A stretch of 63,762 bases of DNA from contig NZ_LGHM01000178.1 in assembly GCF_001908185.1 (NCBI RefSeq), forward strand, positions 1 through 63,762. The letters are read 5' to 3'. The notes beneath the pieces are model-generated. The model did no database searches. It was not told the DNA's origin and saw nothing but the letters and a program-made list of their open reading frames with translations. Of the stretch, positions 31,733 to 39,852 are shown one piece after another (position 1 is the first letter of the stretch; the number at the start of each line of letters is the position of its first letter). The stretch comes from Bradyrhizobium sp. AS23.2. GTDB lineage: Bacteria; Pseudomonadota; Alphaproteobacteria; Rhizobiales; Xanthobacteraceae. The position numbers and the translations under genes were made by a program.

Positions 31733-33034
31733 ATGACTCCCGCTGCCCGGCTGTCCGCAGCCATCGAACTGATCGACACCATCGAGAAGGACCGCGTGCC
31801 TGCGGCCAAGGCGCTGAAGGAATGGGGCACCGCGCACCGCTTCGCCGGCTCCGGCGACCGCGCCGCCATTGCCGGCCTCGTCTGGGACGTGCTGCGCCGC
31901 TATGCCTCGAGCGCCTTCCTGATGGACGCCGATACCGCGCGGGCGCGGCTGATCGGCATGCTGCGCCTCGAGCGCGACATGGACACGGCGACCATGGCCG
32001 CGATGTTCGACGGCAGCCGCTTTGCGCCGGCGCCGCTGACGGAGGCCGAGCAGGCCGCGCTCGCTTCGCGCTCGCTGAAGGACGCTCCCGCAGCCGTCGC
32101 CGGCGACTACCCCGAATGGCTCGATCCGCATCTGGCAAAGGTGTTCGGCGAGGACCGCGCCGCCGAGGCCGCCGCGATGGCAAGCCGGGCCCCGCTGGAC
32201 CTGCGCGTCAACACGCTAAAATCCAATCGCGACAAGGTGCTGCGCGCGCTTGCTCATCTTCACGCGAAACCGGCGCCGTGGTCGGCAACGGGCCTGCGCA
32301 TCGAGCTTTCGGCCGATGCGCGCAATCCCGGCATCCAGGCCGAAGAGGATTTCATCAAGGGCGCGATTGAAGTGCAGGATGAGGGATCACAGCTCGCGGC
32401 CAGCTTCACCGCGGCCAAACCCGGCGAGCAGGTGATCGACCTCTGTGCCGGAGCCGGCGGCAAGACGCTGGCGCTCGCCGCGCTGATGCAGGGCAAGGGG
32501 AGGCTGATCGCGACCGACCGCGACAAGCGCCAGCTTGCGCCCATCCACGAGCGGCTGTCGCGCGCCGGCGTCCACAATGCCGATGTCCGCACGCCCAAGG
32601 GCGATGCCGATCCGCTTGCCGACATCCGCGCTTCGGCCGACCTCGTCGTGATCGACGCGCCCTGCACGGGAACCGGAACCTGGCGCCGCAACCCCGACGC
32701 CAAGTGGCGTATGCGGCCGGGCGCGCTGGAGATCCGGCTGCGCGACCAGGCCGAGGTGCTGGAGCGCGCCGTGCCGCTGGTGAAGCTAGGTGGCCGCATC
32801 GCCTACATCACCTGCTCGGTGCTGGCGGAGGAGAACGGCGAGCAGGTGAGGGCGTTCGTGGAGCGCCATCCCGAGTTTACGGTGCAGCCGCCCGAGCAGA
32901 CGGCCAGCGTGCTCTGGGACAAGGCGGAGGCCTTCGCCGAAGCCGCGCTGCAATCGGCAGAAGGCTGGCTGATGACGCCGCGGCGGACGGGCACGGACGG
33001 ATTCTTCGTCTCGGTGCTGAAGAAGGCAGGCTGA
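31733..33034 (+). CDS. RsmB/NOP family 16S rRNA m5C methyltransferase
   Basis: 433 residues. An N-terminal NusB-like RNA-binding domain (residues about 1-140; AARLSAAIELIDTIEKDRVP) precedes the Rossmann methyltransferase domain. SAM motif I is VIDLCAGAGGKTLALAALM. The catalytic Cys pair is in DAPCTGTGTWRRNPDAKWR and the second motif ITCSVLAEENGEQV. RsmB methylates C967 of 16S rRNA; alphaproteobacteria often carry more than one paralogue, so the exact target site is not assigned. Confidence 0.9.
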   Translation: MTPAARLSAAIELIDTIEKDRVPAAKALKEWGTAHRFAGSGDRAAIAGLVWDVLRRYASSAFLMDADTARARLIGMLRLERDMDTATMAAMFDGSRFAPAPLTEAEQAALASRSLKDAPAAVAGDYPEWLDPHLAKVFGEDRAAEAAAMASRAPLDLRVNTLKSNRDKVLRALAHLHAKPAPWSATGLRIELSADARNPGIQAEEDFIKGAIEVQDEGSQLAASFTAAKPGEQVIDLCAGAGGKTLALAALMQGKGRLIATDRDKRQLAPIHERLSRAGVHNADVRTPKGDADPLADIRASADLVVIDAPCTGTGTWRRNPDAKWRMRPGALEIRLRDQAEVLERAVPLVKLGGRIAYITCSVLAEENGEQVRAFVERHPEFTVQPPEQTASVLWDKAEAFAEAALQSAEGWLMTPRRTGTDGFFVSVLKKAG

Positions 33035-33047
33035 CCTCGCGCCTTCG

Positions 33048-33181
33048 TCATTCCGGGGCGCCCGCAGGGCGAGCCCGGAATCCATCGCGCGGCGTTTTCT
33101 GCTGCTCCATGGATTCCGGGATCTCGCTTCCGCCTTCGCTCTTCGAGCTTCGGCGGACAAGTCGCGAGCCCCGGAATGACA
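33048..33181. repeat. palindromic intergenic repeat (TCATTCCGGGGCG family)
   Basis: GTCATTCCGGGGCGCCCGCA ... GAGCCCGGAATCCAT ... CATGGATTCCGGGATC ... GAGCCCCGGAATGAC, between convergent genes. Confidence 0.88.
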
Positions 33182-33194
33182 ACTATAGGTCCCC

Positions 33195-33233
33195 AAAACA
33201 AAAGCCCCGCGGACCGAATCCCGGTCGCGGGGC
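33195..33233 (-). terminator. rho-independent terminator of the cold-shock gene
   Basis: On the minus strand GCCCCGCGACCGG pairs with CGGTCCGCGGGGC and is followed by TTTTGTTTTG, about 60 bp after the csp stop codon. Confidence 0.88.
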
Positions 33234-33290
33234 CTGTATCAGTTGCGCTCTGCCGGTACGTCCGTGGTCAGAGCGCCGTGCGCCGGCCTG

Positions 33291-33500
33291 TTAGCCGACG
33301 CGGAGATTGTCAGCCGAGGACTTGCCGCTGCGACGGTCGGCGACGATGTCGAACGAGACCTTCTGGCCCTCGTTGAGGGAAGAGAGGCCGGCGCGCTCGA
33401 CCGCGCTGATGTGCACGAACACGTCCTTTTGGCCGTCGTCTGGCTGGATGAAACCATAACCCTTTTGGGTGTTGAACCACTTCACGGTGCCCATAGCCAT
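33291..33500 (-). CDS. cold-shock protein, CspA family
   Basis: 69 residues, a single OB-fold. RNP1 is KGYGFIQPD and RNP2 is DVFVHIS; the start MAMGTVKWFNTQ is diagnostic. It binds single-stranded RNA/DNA as an RNA chaperone. An RBS (AAAGGAAATTCCC, minus strand) precedes the ATG, and the 5' region 33501-33759 contains no other gene, which leaves room for the long leader that often controls csp mRNA. It has its own terminator. Confidence 0.96.
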   Translation of the reverse strand: MAMGTVKWFNTQKGYGFIQPDDGQKDVFVHISAVERAGLSSLNEGQKVSFDIVADRRSGKSSADNLRVG

Positions 33501-33759
33501 GGGAATTTCCTTTGTTAGAGAAGGTACGCACGCGGACCGGTACGCACCATTGCGCCCTTGATCCTGATCAGTCGATGGTTGGGGAAATCATCTGAAGCGT
33601 GCGCGCCCGTCAGCAACGAAGCGAAGCGGCCCAGTCGTTCGGCCAATATCGATGATCACAATCTAGCGAGTTATTGGGGCTTCTTCAAGGCACCACCCGT
33701 GGGTCGGGATGCCGCGAAAAGTTTCTATTTTGCGGTGCAAATTAACCGCCCCGCGCGCT

Positions 33760-34093
33760 TCAATCGACGATGAACAGCGTCGCCCCCCGTCACTGTCGAG
33801 GACCGGTGCGCGGCATCGCCGAAATCCGAGACCTGGTAGCTCATCCCCGGCATCAGCTTGAATGTCCGCCCGTCGCGCAGCTCGGTGTCGAGCTCCCCTT
33901 TGAGCACGTAGAGCACGTGGCCGCGATCGCACCAGTGGTCGGCGAGATAGCCCGGCGAATACTCGACCATCCGCACCCGGAGATCGCCGATGTTCAGCGT
34001 CCGCCACAGCGCCTGACCGGTCTCGCCGGGATGCGTGGTCGGGGTGACCTTGCTCCAGTCGGTGACGGTGAAAGGCGAGGTCGGGAGTTTCAT
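33760..34093 (-). pseudogene. DHCW-motif cupin protein, frameshifted near its end
   Basis: Starts MKLPTSPFTVTDWSKV at 34093 and carries the family motif ADHWCDRGHVLYVLKGELDT, then FKLMPGMSYQVSDFGDAAHR. These are single-domain cupins of unknown function. After AHRSSTVTG a run of six C on the plus strand (33783-33788) shifts the frame, and the ORF continues with unrelated residues to 33725. With five bases the reading becomes TGATLFIVD and stops at 33760, giving 110 residues, the usual size and ending. The change could be a sequencing error or a real indel; only the last eight or nine residues are affected. Confidence 0.8.
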
Positions 34094-34162
34094 GGCGGTG
34101 GTCCTGGATGCACTTGGCGTCGCTTGGCGTTGCTTTCGCGTACGCTCTGGCAACATACTCCG

Positions 34163-34239
34163 TCATTGCGAGCGCAGCGAAGCAATCCAGAATCTTTCCG
34201 CCGAGGCAGTATGGATTGCTTCGCTGCGCTCGCAATGAC
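34163..34239. repeat. palindromic intergenic repeat (TCATTGCGAGCGCAGCGAAGCAATCC family)
   Basis: GTCATTGCGAGCGCAGCGAA ... TTCGCTGCGCTCGCAATGAC forms a long near-perfect hairpin. A related copy is at 51689-51763. Confidence 0.88.
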
Positions 34240-34272
34240 GAGTATGAGGCGCGCTCGCGCCTCACTCTCGCT

Positions 34273-34373
34273 GTCATCGCCCGGCTTGACCGGGCGATCC
34301 AGTACTCCGAGACGTCCGTAGTTTATTGAGAGGCCGCGGCGTACTGGATTCCCCGCCTTCGCGGGGAATGACG
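34273..34373. repeat. palindromic intergenic repeat (GTCATCGCCCGGCTTGACCGG family)
   Basis: GTCATCGCCCGGCTTGACCG ... CCAGTA ... TACTGG ... CCCCGCCTTCGCGGGGAATG. Related to 20592-20694. Together with the preceding element it fills the gene-free stretch 34094-34410. Confidence 0.8.
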
Positions 34374-34410
34374 GTGGTGGGTGAGGCTGCGCCGTCCAAT
34401 GCGGCAAACA

Positions 34411-34782
34411 TCAGTGCGGCAAATGGTTCGCCGAGCCCTGCACGATCAGCCCCGCCGCATTGACGCGCAGATATTCGCAGATCCGCTTGCCCCGCTCGTT
34501 CTCGTAGAACACGACCAGGCTATCCGGGCTGACGAACACATCGATCAGCGTGAAATGCAGGTCCGGCAGCAGCCCGAGCGCCTTGCCCCAATAGGCACGC
34601 AAAGCGTCCTTGCCGCGCACGGTGCCGCTGGGGTCGAACCCCATCGCGGGGATGCGGTCCGAGGTCATCTCCGCGGCCTCGTCGTAGAGCGTGAGCACGC
34701 GCTCGAGGTCGCGCGAATTCCAGGCCTCGACCCAGGTCCGGCCGAGCGCGGCGAGTTCGGATGGTTGATGATGCTGTGGCAT
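34411..34782 (-). CDS. NTF2-like (SnoaL-type) protein
   Basis: 123 residues, one cone-shaped alpha+beta barrel domain. WVEAWNSRDLERVLTLYDEA at the N terminus and GKDALRAYWGKALGLLPDLH in the centre are typical of the nuclear transport factor 2 family. Members are small isomerases, hydrolases or binding proteins; no catalytic residue set can be assigned, so the function is open. A 21-bp inverted repeat lies 43 bp upstream of the ATG and may be its operator. Confidence 0.82.
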   Translation of the reverse strand: MPQHHQPSELAALGRTWVEAWNSRDLERVLTLYDEAAEMTSDRIPAMGFDPSGTVRGKDALRAYWGKALGLLPDLHFTLIDVFVSPDSLVVFYENERGKRICEYLRVNAAGLIVQGSANHLPH

Positions 34783-34824
34783 GACGTTCTCCCTGATTGG
34801 CCCCGCCTGATGAGTGGGGCGAAT

Positions 34825-34845
34825 TAGGTCAATAATACTGACCTA
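34825..34845. promoter_or_regulatory. 21-bp operator-like inverted repeat upstream of the NTF2-like gene
   Basis: TAGGTCA-ATAATAC-TGACCTA has perfect 7-bp arms and an AT-rich centre. It sits between the divergent NTF2-like and guaA genes, 43-63 bp from the former's start. No candidate regulator gene is adjacent. Confidence 0.55.
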
Positions 34846-34930
34846 TATCTATTTGTCCATGCCCAAGAAGAATGTGGGCGCGCGCGCACGCGCGGTTGCG
34901 GGCAGTCGCGCCGTCGCGTATCTGCTTGCC

Positions 34931-36529
34931 ATGACAGCAGCACAGAACGACCGCTCCGCGTCGACGCCCTCCGTGGCCTCGGCGCACGACAAGATTCTCA
35001 TCGTCGACTTCGGCAGCCAGGTGACGCAGCTCATTGCGCGTCGCGTGCGCGAGGACGGCGTCTATTGCGAGATCGTCCCGTTCAACAAGGCCGACACGGC
35101 CTTCAGGCAGATGAAGCCGAAGGCGGTGATCCTCTCTGGCGGACCCGCCTCCGTGCTCGACGACAACGCGCCGGCCGTGCCGCTGCCGATCCTCACCGCC
35201 GGCGTGCCGGTGCTCGGCATCTGCTATGGCGAGCAGACCATGGCGCAGCAGCTCGGCGGCACCGTCGAGGCCGGCCATCACCGCGAGTTCGGTCGCGCCA
35301 CCATCGAGGTCACCGACGACTGCGCGCTGTTCGAGGGCGTCTGGCAGAAGGGCGGCCGCTACGACGTCTGGATGAGCCATGGCGACCGCGTGACGAAGCT
35401 GCCCGAAGGCTTCCGCGGCGTGGCGAAAGCGGCTGGCTCGCCGATCTCCGTCATCGCCGACGACAAGCGCAAATTCTACGCGATGCAGTTCCACCCCGAG
35501 GTGGTGCACACGGTGGACGGCGCAAAGCTCATCCGCAACTTCGTGCGCAAGATCGCGGGCCTGTCCGGCGACTGGACCATGCGCGCCTTCCGCGAGGAGG
35601 AGATCCAGAAGATCCGCCAGCAGGTCGGCAAGGGCAAGGTGATCTGCGGCCTCTCCGGCGGCGTCGATTCAGCCGTTGCGGCCGTGTTGATCCACGAAGC
35701 CATCGGCGACCAGCTCACCTGCGTCTTCGTCGATCATGGCCTGCTCCGCCTCGACGAAGCCAAGACCGTGGTCGACCTGTTCCGCCACCACTACAACATC
35801 CCGCTCGTGCACGTGGATGCCTCGAAGCAGTTCCTCGGCGAGCTCGAAGGCGTCACCGACCCCGAAACGAAGCGCAAGACCATCGGCCGCCTCTTCATCG
35901 AGGTGTTCGAGCAGGAAGCCAAGAAGATCGGCGGCGCCGACTTCCTCGCGCAGGGCACGCTCTACCCCGACGTGATCGAGAGCGTCTCCTTCACCGGCGG
36001 CCCCTCGGTGACAATCAAGTCGCACCACAATGTCGGCGGTTTGCCTGAGCGCATGAACATGAAGCTCGTCGAGCCCCTGCGCGAGCTGTTCAAGGACGAG
36101 GTGCGCAAGCTCGGCCGCGAGCTCGGCCTGCCCGAAATCTTCGTCGGCCGCCACCCGTTCCCGGGCCCGGGCCTCGCCATCCGCTGCCCCGGCGACATCA
36201 CCCGCGACAAGCTCGACATCCTGCGCCAGGCCGATGCCGTCTACATCGACCAGATCCGCAAGCACGGCCTCTACGACGACATCTGGCAGGCGTTTGCCGT
36301 GCTGCTCCCCGTCAAGACCGTCGGCGTGATGGGCGACGGCCGCACCTACGACTACGTCGTGGGCCTCCGCGCCGTCACCTCAACCGACGGCATGACCGCG
36401 GACTTCTACCAGTTCGACATGAAGTTTTTGGGCGAGACCGCCACGCGCATCATCAACGAGGTGAAGGGCGTGAACCGGGTGGTGTACGACGTGACCAGCA
36501 AGCCGCCTGGGACGATTGAGTGGGAATGA
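34931..36529 (+). CDS. guaA: GMP synthase (glutamine-hydrolysing)
   Basis: 532 residues from the ATG at 34931; longer in-frame starts back to 34814 cross the operator-like inverted repeat and add a poor N terminus. The class I glutamine amidotransferase domain has the nucleophile in LGICYGEQTMAQQ and the His-x-Glu in MQFHPEV. The ATP-pyrophosphatase domain has the P-loop GLSGGVDSAV. The dimerisation domain ends with VYDVTSKPPGTIEWE. It converts XMP to GMP, the step after GuaB. The final codons ATT-GAG-TGG-GAA-TGA recur in synonymous form at 37930, which marks this 3' end as an integration site. Confidence 0.97.
   Translation: MTAAQNDRSASTPSVASAHDKILIVDFGSQVTQLIARRVREDGVYCEIVPFNKADTAFRQMKPKAVILSGGPASVLDDNAPAVPLPILTAGVPVLGICYGEQTMAQQLGGTVEAGHHREFGRATIEVTDDCALFEGVWQKGGRYDVWMSHGDRVTKLPEGFRGVAKAAGSPISVIADDKRKFYAMQFHPEVVHTVDGAKLIRNFVRKIAGLSGDWTMRAFREEEIQKIRQQVGKGKVICGLSGGVDSAVAAVLIHEAIGDQLTCVFVDHGLLRLDEAKTVVDLFRHHYNIPLVHVDASKQFLGELEGVTDPETKRKTIGRLFIEVFEQEAKKIGGADFLAQGTLYPDVIESVSFTGGPSVTIKSHHNVGGLPERMNMKLVEPLRELFKDEVRKLGRELGLPEIFVGRHPFPGPGLAIRCPGDITRDKLDILRQADAVYIDQIRKHGLYDDIWQAFAVLLPVKTVGVMGDGRTYDYVVGLRAVTSTDGMTADFYQFDMKFLGETATRIINEVKGVNRVVYDVTSKPPGTIEWE
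36518..36525. other. candidate att core, left copy (GAGTGGGA, guaA 3' end)
   Basis: GAGTGGGA within the last codons of guaA. It is repeated at 37933-37940 in the same orientation and the same codon phase (I-E-W-E-stop). The guaA 3' end is a known target of site-specific integrases in rhizobia and other bacteria. Confidence 0.5.
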
Positions 36530-36778
36530 TTTGGCGTCTGGCACTGGCCGGCACCTAGAGGCACCAAAGAACACCTGGTCAAACTGACCGCGATCACTAT
36601 TGCCGACTGCGAGGCCATGCGGGACGCGTTCGGGCGCTGCTCGGAGCTGCTGCATAGCGCAGCCCCTGCTTTGAACCGTCCGCTGCCAAGGCCAGACGCA
36701 CTGTCAGCCGAGATTGATGCTCTCGCTACTTGGGCAGACAACCTCCGGCAGCGCCAAGGCGCTGCAAGATTGCCCTGA
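36530..36778 (+). pseudogene. C-terminal coding remnant directly behind guaA
   Basis: Directly after the guaA stop, in the same frame, 82 codons without a stop read like real protein (LVKLTAITIADCEAMRDAF, LNRPLPRPDALSAEIDALAT) and end at 36776-36778. No start codon precedes them except an internal ATG at 36617, which would give about 53 residues. I interpret it as the tail of a mobile-element gene whose front was lost or replaced by the guaA junction. It ends 19 bp before the PIN-domain fragment and could be its former operon partner. The family is not recognised. Confidence 0.4.
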
Positions 36779-36797
36779 TTTCTCGCCGATGCCGACT

Positions 36798-37229
36798 ATG
36801 ACCTTGAAACTATTGATCGATACATCGGTGTGGCTTGATCTTACAAAGGACCCACGCCAACTCCCACTGCTAGACGCTTTGTCGACAATGACGGAAGCAA
36901 ACGAGGTTGCGCTGATCCTGCCGCAGATCATCATTGATGAATTTGCCCGGAACCGAGATCGAGTGATGGCGGCGAGCAGAGCCAGTTTTTCAAGCCACTT
37001 CAAGCGGGTTAGAGAGGCAATCGTGCAGTTCGCTCCCGAGGAAGGGCGAGAAGCGACGCTCAAGCAGCTAAACGAGATTGACCACCGCATCGCCACTGGT
37101 GGTGAGGCGGTGAACGAGGCTGTGGGCCTGATTGAGAAGCTGTTCACCACCACGGAGCCTGTGCCAATCAGCGACAGTATCCACCGAACGCTCGGCCGTC
37201 GGACTGCCAGCTCAAATTCTTCAACGTGA
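36798..37229 (+). pseudogene. PIN-domain protein, C-terminally truncated
   Basis: 143 residues from the ATG at 36798 (an in-frame ATG at 36789 is possible). The start MTLKLLIDTSVWLDLTKDP is a PIN-domain first strand with the catalytic Asp, and ALILPQIIIDEFARNRDRVM provides the next acidic position, as in the DUF4935 type. The expected later acidic residues and the remaining 100 or more residues are missing; the reading ends in HRTLGRRTASSNSST, which looks like junk. PIN domains are Mg-dependent RNases, often toxins. This copy should lack a full active site. Confidence 0.6.
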
Positions 37230-37300
37230 GCCTTCGCAATGATCGAAATCTATCGGCCATGCTATTTTACCAATCTGGACCAGTGGGAGCACAGCGCGCA

Positions 37301-37681
37301 ATGAGAGCTAGAGTAAATTTCACTGTTGCGCTGGCAATAATACTTTCAATGCCGTCTATGTCCTTTGCGGATAGCGGCAACGGAGAGAAGATCTTTTTGA
37401 AGAGATGTGCTATGTGCCATGGAACGGATATTAAAGGCACAGGGCCATTGGCTAATAAAAGCCTCCCTCCAACGCCCGATCTTACAACGACAGAGTTCAA
37501 GAAGCGCTTGCTCGATTACCCAGGCGTCATTGTGTCATCCGTAATACTCCGTCCAAACGGAGATTTGATTCCGAAAACATTGCGGGAAAACGGTGTAAAA
37601 CTGCCCGCATTCACATGGACAGTTAAGGACTTTCGCGATCTAAACGAGTATATGACTGGCGTAATCTCAAAAACTAAATGA
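37301..37681 (+). CDS. small secreted c-type cytochrome
   Basis: 126 residues. A signal peptide (MRARVNFTVALAIILSMPSM) is followed by GEKIFLKRCAMCHGTDIKGT, a haem c attachment site CAMCH, and LANKSLPPTPDLTTTEFKKR, typical of cytochrome c class I domains. The distal Met may be M in NEYMTGVI near the C terminus. It should act in the periplasm in electron transfer; the partner is unknown. The base composition is clearly more AT-rich than in neighbouring genes (codons such as AAA, ATA, TTA), which supports acquisition with the guaA-linked segment. Confidence 0.8.
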   Translation: MRARVNFTVALAIILSMPSMSFADSGNGEKIFLKRCAMCHGTDIKGTGPLANKSLPPTPDLTTTEFKKRLLDYPGVIVSSVILRPNGDLIPKTLRENGVKLPAFTWTVKDFRDLNEYMTGVISKTK

Positions 37682-37932
37682 TCATGCGCTAACGTACGAT
37701 TCCGTCCCTTCCGGAACTGACCCCTACTTAGCTAGTCGAGGAGCACCCGTGTGTCGCGATGGCTGCGGGTGCTGGCGAGCGCCGCCGCTGGGAGTTGGAT
37801 TCTGCTGGCTAGAAGGTTATGAGGCAGGCTGGCTCAGGGTGGGTCTACACACATGGTATGTTTCATGGCATCGCAGGATTGCGGCACCATAACCATTTGA
37901 ATTTAATGCAATAGTTTTGACAATCTATAATC

Positions 37933-37940
37933 GAGTGGGA
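37933..37940. other. candidate att core, right copy (displaced guaA end)
   Basis: GAGTGGGA inside ATC-GAG-TGG-GAG-TAG, which encodes the GuaA ending I-E-W-E-stop with different synonymous codons. It lies 1415 bp after the guaA copy, in the same orientation. The sequence before it is AT-rich (TTTTGACAATCTATA) and that after it is GC-rich, as expected for an att junction. The rest of the gap 37682-37957 shows no gene. Confidence 0.5.
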
Positions 37941-37957
37941 GTAGGGGCGGTTGCGGG

Positions 37958-38660
37958 GTGAGCTTTGCAGAGATGAATCAAGAGCTCCGCCAAATTCCTG
38001 ATCGGATACTGCGGTTGGCGATTGCGGCGCTCTCACAAGCTAATACTCATGCCGTGTACATGGACCCTGGTAACGAGCACTGGGACGTCATGTCGGTGCT
38101 CAACGCGGCTCACGCGGGGGGAGCTCTTCCTAAAGGCAATGATCGCCAAGGAGCATCCGCTACTAATCTTTAAAGACATCTTCAGCCTCGACGATAACCA
38201 CTCCGAGGCGCTCGATTTGCAGAGCCTCCTGCAGAAGGGGCGAACGCACGATTTCGAAAAGCTTCCGCAAATTCTTTGGGCAACGACAGGCGTTCGGCTG
38301 CCGAATCCGGATTGCTACGAGCGGCTGAGAAAGGCGAGAAACGCAATTCAGCATTTTTGCGTTCCCCAGATCAAGCGTTTCGGGGAATTGTCACTCGAAT
38401 TCATCTACACGAATATCGATCCTCTCATAGAGAAGCGCTTCGGTATCTATGCAATTGAGTATCACGAGGATCACAGCGTTAGTTATGACTACGTCGTGGG
38501 ACGTTTGCTGCGAGCCGAGCTCCGCTTTTCGATACCGAAGGATTTCGCGGTCACGGAGATCGATTTGGCAGATGAGCTCGCTGATGCTAGCCCCGCTTAT
38601 CGCGATTGGTTTGCGAACGAACTGGAGCGGATTGGAAAGAAGAGTCTATTCGAGTCCTGA
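37958..38660 (+). pseudogene. HEPN-motif protein of unknown family, frameshifted
   Basis: Two overlapping readings join at six G (38116-38121). The first gives VMSVLNAAHAG and then leaves frame; with five G it continues ELFLKAMIAKEHPLLIFKDI without a break to the stop at 38660. The restored protein would have 233 residues from the GTG at 37958 (an ATG at 37973 is possible). ERLRKARNAIQHFCVP near the middle contains R-N-A-I-Q-H, the R-x4-H signature of HEPN RNase domains, found in toxins, abortive-infection and Cas accessory proteins. Family identity beyond HEPN-like is not known. As it stands, the gene would be inactive. Confidence 0.55.
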
Positions 38661-38674
38661 GGCGTGATTAGATT

Positions 38675-39852
38675 TTATTCCGCCGCTAGCTTCGATCGAA
38701 CGTGCTGTAGCCATTTATCGTACCACCACCAGTCACCAGGCCGCAGTTCGACACCGAACTCGTGAATTGGGTTTTTTCCATCCGCTGCCTTCCATAGAAG
38801 TTGATGGGCATGGTGATTGAAGCGACGATATCCCTCACGCTGCATCACTTCTATAATGTCTTTCGGTTTGTACTTTTTCCGCTCTGCCTCTTTGATAAGA
38901 ACGCGGGCAATTTCCTGACCCTCTGCCGAGTCAGGTCTAATGAACTCGATTACCTGATCAGCTTTTCCTTTTGAGTTGACCAATCGCTCGACGTACGCGA
39001 CCCGGAAGGCGTATTTTGGGTCTCGGATGATTTCTTCCGAGAGGCCATTCTCAAAGTCCGTATGCGCGGCGATCAAATGTGGGGTAAGTCGGTATCTTTG
39101 AGCAATTGGTCGCGCTGCGTTTTGGCTATCCCCGCGAATTGAAGTGCAACGCCAAGTTCGCGATCCAGGCCATACTCCGCTCCGAACATCGACTTGAGCG
39201 CAGCGTTGAAATTTAGACACGTTGCTTGCAGCTTTGCGCTTATGAAGTCGTCGATGCGCCGCGTCATCTGATGTTCGATTTCGTGACGGATCTCGATAAG
39301 GAACTTAAGGTTGGCTTTGGTTGCGGCGTCCAGCGGGCAGTTTGCATCGCCAAGGCAGGCTTCGAGCTCCCAGTGCTTATCCGCGCCATGGCGCGTTTTC
39401 AAAACATCACCAGTTCGCCGATCGCGATAGCGATAGTCCACGCTATGGCGCTTAAAATGTGCGTGCATCAGATATGTCCATGCAATCACTGCAGTAACAA
39501 TGAATATCTCCGATTTGAAGTAGGCGCGGGGGTTGTTGTAACCCTGTACCGCATGAAGCATAGCTTCACGCGCCTTGATCAACAGCTCGTCGCCAACCAA
39601 ATGTAGCCCGCTGCTATCAACATTCGGCCACGCTTCAAGGAAGGCCGTTAATTCCTCAGGCGTGGCGGGCGCCACTGCAGCGTGAGTCCTTTCGTCGCGA
39701 ATATCTTTGATTCGCGCGTGATTGATCGAGCGTGTGGGGCGCGTAAAGTAAGCGAGAATGTCCTGATCAGTCTTTCTCGGTGGTGTGGCCATCATCGCCT
39801 TGATGATGGCGACTTCTCCTCGTTCGAGCCTATTATTGGGATTCCTAGCCAT
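38675..39852 (-). pseudogene. DUF3644-like protein with HEPN motif, frameshifted
   Basis: From the ATG at 39852 (MARNPNNRLERGEVAIIKAM) the protein shows a winged-helix-like N terminus (DQDILAYFTRPTRSINHARI), then DELLIKAREAMLHAVQGYNN, IFIVTAVIAWTYLMHAHFKR and LKFLIEIRHEIEHQMTRRID. The R-H-E-I-E-H is an R-x4-H HEPN-type motif. The frame ends at 39073, but the adjacent frame continues with FENGLSEEIIRDPKYAFRVA and VNSKGKADQVIEFI, the expected second half. One base is missing near the four-base run at 39081-39084; with it restored the protein is 392 residues. Proteins of this group are suspected RNases in conflict systems; this is inference from the motif. Confidence 0.65.

Noticed and set aside
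37930..37951. A promoter made from TTGACA and TATAAT at about 37918-37931
   Set aside because: The two boxes are only three bases apart, so they cannot act as a -35/-10 pair.
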